Assembly (NCBI GenBank): GCA_023415515.1 | Contig: JAEZKH010000308.1 | Coordinates: forward strand, 1 to 7,741 | DNA: 7,741 nucleotides | DNA from: Actinomycetes bacterium | GTDB taxonomy: Bacteria > Actinomycetota > Actinomycetes > Mycobacteriales > Mycobacteriaceae | Direction of reading: 5' to 3' | Position numbers and translations under genes: made by a program | Notes under the pieces: model-generated | What the model saw: only the letters and a program-made list of their open reading frames with translations | Told to the model about the DNA's origin: nothing | Databases searched by the model: none | Shown here: positions 4,513 to 7,741 of the stretch, piece after piece | Position numbering within the stretch: the stretch's first letter is position 1 | How the letters are laid out: every line of letters starts with the position of its first letter

Positions 4513-7139
4513 GGCATCTCCCTGCGCTGCGCGGGCCCCCACAACGGCTGCATCCCGCCGGGGAGTGACAGGTGGGTCGCGGTGATCACCCCGGCCAGTT
4601 CGCGCAGGTCGGCGTGTAGCCCGTCGAGCAGCGCCGCCAGCTCACCGCGGCGCCCTTCGGGTGTGACGTCTTCGAGGTCCGCGGGGTCCGTTCGGCGCAA
4701 CCTGCTGCCGATCTCGTCGACCATGCGCTCCGGACGCGACGAGCCCAGCGTCTTGAGATCGGCGCGCAGCCGCTCGAACTGGTAGACCAGCGATCTGGGG
4801 TTCTCCGCGTCGAAGAGCACCAGCTCTGCGATGGACGCGATGGTGACCGCGCCGGGATTGCGCCGTCGGTAGATGACCGACGACTCGCAGGCCACCAACG
4901 CCGATTCCGCGATGGTCTGTTCTGCGGCCGGGGCGCGGACCGTCGTCAACGTCTCGCTCAGCAGCGCGGTGAGCGCGAGGCCGCGCTCGATGCGCCTGCC
5001 GATGTCCATCACCGTCCAACCGACGTCCTGCACCATCGACTCGGCCGCCAGCCCGGACAGCGCCAACATCCCCGACAGCGTTTCGCTGTGCGCGGTCACC
5101 AGGTAAGCCTCACCCTCGGAATGGGATTCGGGGAGCACCCGCCCCGAATGCAGCACCGCGCGTTCGACGGCCGCCAGCACCATCCAGGTGTCGTTGGACA
5201 TCTGGTCGCGCACCGCCCTGGCGGCGAGACCGAGTCGCTCCACCGACTGCGCCAGCGAGCCGGGACGGTGGCGGTCTGCGGTCAGCGACCACAGCGTGGT
5301 CGGCGCGATCGCGATCATCTCGTGCGAGTCACCGTCGGCGCCGGTACCGGTTCCGGTGATCCGGCCGAGCGCGGCCAGCAGCACCGGTACGCATTCGCTG
5401 CCGTCCATCTCCTGCCGATACCGAAACTCGTGGTAGCGGTCCCGGGTGACGATCAGCAGCCTGGCGGTGTTCTCGGCGCGCTCGGCGTACCGGCCTATCC
5501 AGAAGAGGTCCGACAGCACACGCGGTGAACTCACCGACCTCGTCGGGCTCGGTGTCATCGCAGGCAGTTCGACAGGTGGCGAGGGCGGGATGCGTTCGGC
5601 GGTCACCCGTGTCGGGGTGCGGACCCAAATATCCTTGGCCGCAATGCTCCGCATCGAATAAGCGGCACGGCCGGGCGTCAGTGCGTAGCCCAGGCCGCCG
5701 ATCATCGGCGCGTATCCCCCACGCTGTGCGACGGTGAACAGACGCATGCCGACACTGGCCGACGCCAGCCCACCTGGCTGGAAGTTGGTTGGGGCGGAAG
5801 AGAACTGCGGCAGCTCTTGACCTATCCACTGCCACGGTGCGGCCTCGATGCGGACGCCGAGGTTCTTGCGCTGCTCCGAGGTCAAGGCTGGACCGACTAT
5901 CGTCTTGCCGCCGGTGACGGATTTGACCAGTAGTGATCCGAGCTTGGTCAACAGGTGGGACCGCTCGGTGTTGATTCCGCCCCAGTACACCGGCGCGGTT
6001 TCCAGCAACGGCGCCTCGCCCAACAGAGAATTCGCCAGATCGGGCAGGAAGCGAAGCAGCGCAGGGCTTTCCAGTATCCCGCTGCCGAGCGTGTTGACCA
6101 CCGTCACCGCGCCCCTCCGCAGCACCTCGACCAGTCCGACGACGCCGAGGCGGGAGTCGGCCCGAAGGTCGAGTGGATCGACGTAGTCGGCGTCCACCCG
6201 CCGCAGCACCACGTCGACCCGCTTCAGGGTGCCAAGTGATCGCATCCACAGCTTGCCGTCGCGCACCACGAGATCGGCGCTCTCCACCAACGGAAACCCC
6301 AGCACGCTCGCCAGGTACGCCTGGTCGAAGGCGGTTTCGGAGTGGATTCCCGGGCTGAGCACCACGACGACCGGTTCCTCGGCCGCCTCGGGCGCCGCGT
6401 CGATCAGCGCCAGTCGCAACGCCTGCGCCCACGGCGAGGCGGGCCGCGGTCGTATGCGGTCGTAGAGGTCGGGCGCGGCGTGCGCGACGACGCGCCGGTC
6501 GGCCAACGCGTAACCGGCGCCCGACGGCGCCTGGGTCCAGTCCGCGTTGACGCGGAACACACCGTCGCGAGACCGGCTGACGTCGCAGGCATGCATGAAC
6601 AGCTGGTGTCTGCCCGGAATCTCGATGCCGCGCGCCGCCCGCACATAGCCCGGATGCGCGAACAACAACTGCGGGGGGAACACGCCGCCGGTGACAGCGG
6701 TGCACGGGCCGTAGAAATCGGCGAGCACCGCGTCGAGCAGCCGCGAACGCTGCACCAGACCCGACTCCAGGGTGGCCCAGTCGGCCGCCGAGATGACGAA
6801 CGGCAGCGCGTCGAGGTGCCACGGTTCCGGCACGGGCGAATCGTCACCGTCGATGTCCGCGTGGCCCCCGTCATCCTGCCTGATGTAGGTGATGCCGTCC
6901 TTGTCGACGAGGTTGGCCACGACGTGGCGCAGCTGCTCGAGCCCGCTGCGGCCCCGCTCGCCGACGCATTCGGCCAACTCGAGCCATGCGGGCCGGACGT
7001 CGCCGGCAGCATCGACGAATTCGTCGAATCCGGTGAGCGCGCCACCGCGGGGATCGAACAGTGCCTGCTGCGCCCGGGCCGCTCGGTAGCCGGTCAGCAG
7101 GTTGTCGATGTCGTGCGGATTCGCTGCGGAGACTGCCAT
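4509..7139 (-). CDS. Circularly permuted type-2 ATP-grasp / alpha-E fusion protein, 876 aa
   Basis: Two families are joined in one chain. Residues about 20-515 are a circularly permuted ATP-grasp ligase, recognisable from the block PFVISAADWATLESGL (113-128), DAVLADFYGP (136-145), VVLSPG (259-264), VVLRRVDADYVDPL (310-323) and VTVVNTLGSGILESPAL (345-361). A Pro/Ser-rich linker lies at about 516-538. The alpha-E domain runs from about 539 to 870 and opens with its signature VLSDLFWIGRYAERAENTAR (541-560). ATP-grasp enzymes couple ATP hydrolysis to carboxylate-amine bond formation; alpha-E is an all-helical partner of unknown activity. In M. tuberculosis the two parts are, as I recall, separate genes (Rv2411c, Rv2410c). 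ATG 7139 is chosen; a GTG at 7190 would add 17 residues but has no ribosome site. It heads the operon and overlaps the transglutaminase gene by 4 nt. Cytosolic; substrate unknown. Confidence 0.9.
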   Translation of the reverse strand: MAVSAANPHDIDNLLTGYRAARAQQALFDPRGGALTGFDEFVDAAGDVRPAWLELAECVGERGRSGLEQLRHVVANLVDKDGITYIRQDDGGHADIDGDDSPVPEPWHLDALPFVISAADWATLESGLVQRSRLLDAVLADFYGPCTAVTGGVFPPQLLFAHPGYVRAARGIEIPGRHQLFMHACDVSRSRDGVFRVNADWTQAPSGAGYALADRRVVAHAAPDLYDRIRPRPASPWAQALRLALIDAAPEAAEEPVVVVLSPGIHSETAFDQAYLASVLGFPLVESADLVVRDGKLWMRSLGTLKRVDVVLRRVDADYVDPLDLRADSRLGVVGLVEVLRRGAVTVVNTLGSGILESPALLRFLPDLANSLLGEAPLLETAPVYWGGINTERSHLLTKLGSLLVKSVTGGKTIVGPALTSEQRKNLGVRIEAAPWQWIGQELPQFSSAPTNFQPGGLASASVGMRLFTVAQRGGYAPMIGGLGYALTPGRAAYSMRSIAAKDIWVRTPTRVTAERIPPSPPVELPAMTPSPTRSVSSPRVLSDLFWIGRYAERAENTARLLIVTRDRYHEFRYRQEMDGSECVPVLLAALGRITGTGTGADGDSHEMIAIAPTTLWSLTADRHRPGSLAQSVERLGLAARAVRDQMSNDTWMVLAAVERAVLHSGRVLPESHSEGEAYLVTAHSETLSGMLALSGLAAESMVQDVGWTVMDIGRRIERGLALTALLSETLTTVRAPAAEQTIAESALVACESSVIYRRRNPGAVTIASIAELVLFDAENPRSLVYQFERLRADLKTLGSSRPERMVDEIGSRLRRTDPADLEDVTPEGRRGELAALLDGLHADLRELAGVITATHLSLPGGMQPLWGPAQRREMP
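4518..4522 (-). promoter_or_regulatory. Ribosome binding site deciding the GTG start of the transglutaminase-like gene
   Basis: On the minus strand GGGAG lies 5 nt before the GTG at 4512, inside the final codons of the ATP-grasp/alpha-E gene. It supports GTG 4512 over the upstream in-frame GTG at 4542, which has no comparable site at the right distance. Confidence 0.55.
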
Positions 7140-7148
7140 CAGTGCGAA

Positions 7149-7154
7149 ACGGTA
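7149..7154 (-). promoter_or_regulatory. Candidate -10 element for the ATP-grasp/alpha-E operon
   Basis: Read on the minus strand this is TACCGT, matching TANNNT. Transcription would begin near 7142, only a few bases before the ATG at 7139, giving an almost leaderless mRNA. That would agree with the absence of a clear Shine-Dalgarno before this ATG. No good -35 is visible. Weak evidence. Confidence 0.25.
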
Positions 7155-7247
7155 CGCACCCTGTTGTCCACTCGCTGATCCGATCGGCACAGGACCGGCC
7201 GATCAGGCAATTTGGTGCGACTCTCCCGCACCCGACGCACACTGCTC

Positions 7248-7253
7248 TACTGT
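7248..7253 (+). promoter_or_regulatory. Candidate -10 element for the lipoprotein gene
   Basis: TACTGT fits the TANNNT form of mycobacterial -10 boxes and would start transcription near 7260, leaving a leader of about 35 nt that includes the AGGGGA ribosome site at 7280-7285. No recognisable -35 is present at 16-19 nt. Confidence 0.3.
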
Positions 7254-7279
7254 CACCTGTGTCGTCGAGTTCGTCGTAG

Positions 7280-7285
7280 AGGGGA
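7280..7285 (+). promoter_or_regulatory. Ribosome binding site of the lipoprotein gene
   Basis: AGGGGA lies 9 nt before the ATG at 7295. It supports that start, which also places the signal peptide correctly. The ATG at 7285 is in another frame. Confidence 0.65.
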
Positions 7286-7294
7286 TGCCCAGTC

Positions 7295-7714
7295 ATGAAG
7301 CGCCGGTTCCCTGCCGCAGTCGCCCTCCTGCTGGCCGCAGGAGTTGCGGGCTGCTCGAGCCCGCCCGCCGCACTGGGCACCCATGACGCCAGGGTGATCA
7401 TCAACGGCGAGGCGACCAGTGCGCTGCAGCCGGTCACCTGCTATCAGGACGGCCAGAGCTGGACGATCAAGACGCTGGACAAGGAGCCCGGGTTCACCGC
7501 CACGCTCCAACTGGGCGACACCGTGACCGCACAGGCGGTCGAGATCCGCAACCTCGGCAACTTCACCGGCACCTTCTGGAACGACAACCTCGGCAAGGCA
7601 TCGGCCAAGGTGAACCAGGGCAAGTTCACCGTCAGCGGCGAAGCGCAGGGCGCGTTCGCCGACAAGCCGAATCAGAGCACCACGGCCACGTTCGACATCA
7701 CCACCACTTGCTGA
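7295..7714 (+). CDS. Small lipoprotein of the LpqH (19 kDa antigen) type, 139 aa
   Basis: The N-terminus is a lipoprotein signal peptide: basic MKRR, a hydrophobic stretch (residues 6-18), and a lipobox ending GVAGC, so C20 should be lipidated and become the mature N-terminus on the cell envelope. The mature part of about 120 residues is rich in Thr, Asn and Gly, with alternating polar and apolar residues expected of a beta sandwich. It carries two cysteines, C49 (PVTCYQ) and C139 (the last residue), placed as in the LpqH family, where they form a disulfide. The segments RVIINGEA (33-40), FTVSGEAQG (111-119) and the ending FDITTTC also resemble that family. Members are surface lipoproteins of mycobacteria, several of them Toll-like receptor 2 agonists; the physiological role is not settled. 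It is divergent from the ATP-grasp operon. The family call is by pattern recognition; the exact orthologue is not determined. Confidence 0.8.
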   Translation: MKRRFPAAVALLLAAGVAGCSSPPAALGTHDARVIINGEATSALQPVTCYQDGQSWTIKTLDKEPGFTATLQLGDTVTAQAVEIRNLGNFTGTFWNDNLGKASAKVNQGKFTVSGEAQGAFADKPNQSTTATFDITTTC

Positions 7715-7741
7715 CCCAGCCGTTCTAGCCCTTCTCCACCT

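Larger units (their letters stand above)
7140..7294. other. Divergent control region between the ligase operon and the lipoprotein gene
   Basis: These 155 bp hold no gene. They contain an inverted repeat GATCGGC (7182-7188) / GCCGATC (7198-7204) with a 9-nt spacer, with a second repeat CTGATC/GATCAG (7175-7180, 7201-7206) whose right arm overlaps the first. A smaller GTGCG/CGCAC pair lies at 7215-7219 and 7227-7231. Either could be an operator or part of a structured leader. Promoters for both directions must lie here. Confidence 0.6.

Noticed and set aside
5329..6822. 497-codon minus-strand frame within the ATP-grasp/alpha-E gene
   Set aside because: It is an out-of-frame shadow extremely rich in Arg, Ala and Gly. 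The overlapping frame carries all recognisable ATP-grasp and alpha-E motifs.
7140..7190. GTG start at 7190 for the ATP-grasp/alpha-E protein
   Set aside because: No ribosome site precedes it, it falls in the inverted-repeat region, and the added 17 residues show no family resemblance. It cannot be fully excluded, since ATG 7139 also lacks a strong ribosome site.
7725..7741. Possible C-terminal end of a convergent minus-strand gene (codons reading V-E-K-G then TAG)
   Set aside because: Only four codons are inside the window, far too few to support a gene.

Overview
The window is GC-rich. Its genes are packed with short stop/start overlaps, and it ends in a lipoprotein that resembles the mycobacterial 19 kDa (LpqH-type) antigens. 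Together these point to a Mycobacterium/Mycolicibacterium chromosome or a close actinobacterial relative. I see no tRNA, rRNA, CRISPR array, insertion sequence, phage gene or attachment site. It reads as ordinary chromosome carrying one poorly understood gene system.

Left part (1-2591): a leftward pair of Rossmann-fold enzymes, an NAD-dependent epimerase/dehydratase-like protein and the first 27 codons of a classical short-chain dehydrogenase cut by the window edge. They overlap by 8 nt. Divergent from them, across a 104-bp gap, is a PucR-family transcription regulator. The gap holds a plausible promoter for the epimerase and a perfect 10-bp palindrome (1069-1078) just ahead of the regulator. 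The regulator is therefore a good candidate to control itself and the divergent dehydrogenase pair.

Middle (2592-7139): a tightly coupled three-gene operon on the minus strand. In transcription order it holds (1) an 876-residue fusion of a circularly permuted type-2 ATP-grasp domain with an alpha-E domain, (2) a transglutaminase-like cysteine protein with an intact Cys-His-Asp triad, starting at GTG in a 4-nt GTGA overlap, and (3) a zinc-ribbon HExxH metallopeptidase starting in an 8-nt overlap. ATP-grasp/alpha-E/transglutaminase clusters are known from comparative genomics and have been proposed to make and process amide or peptide linkages, but substrate and product are undefined. Here ligase and alpha-E are fused, and a zinc metallopeptidase is the last gene. 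The last codon of this operon directly abuts the last codon of the convergent PucR gene.

Right part (7140-7741): a 155-bp divergent control region with inverted repeats, then a small secreted lipoprotein of the LpqH type, complete to 7714. Its placement head-to-head with the ligase operon suggests possible co-regulation, but nothing in the sequence proves a functional link.
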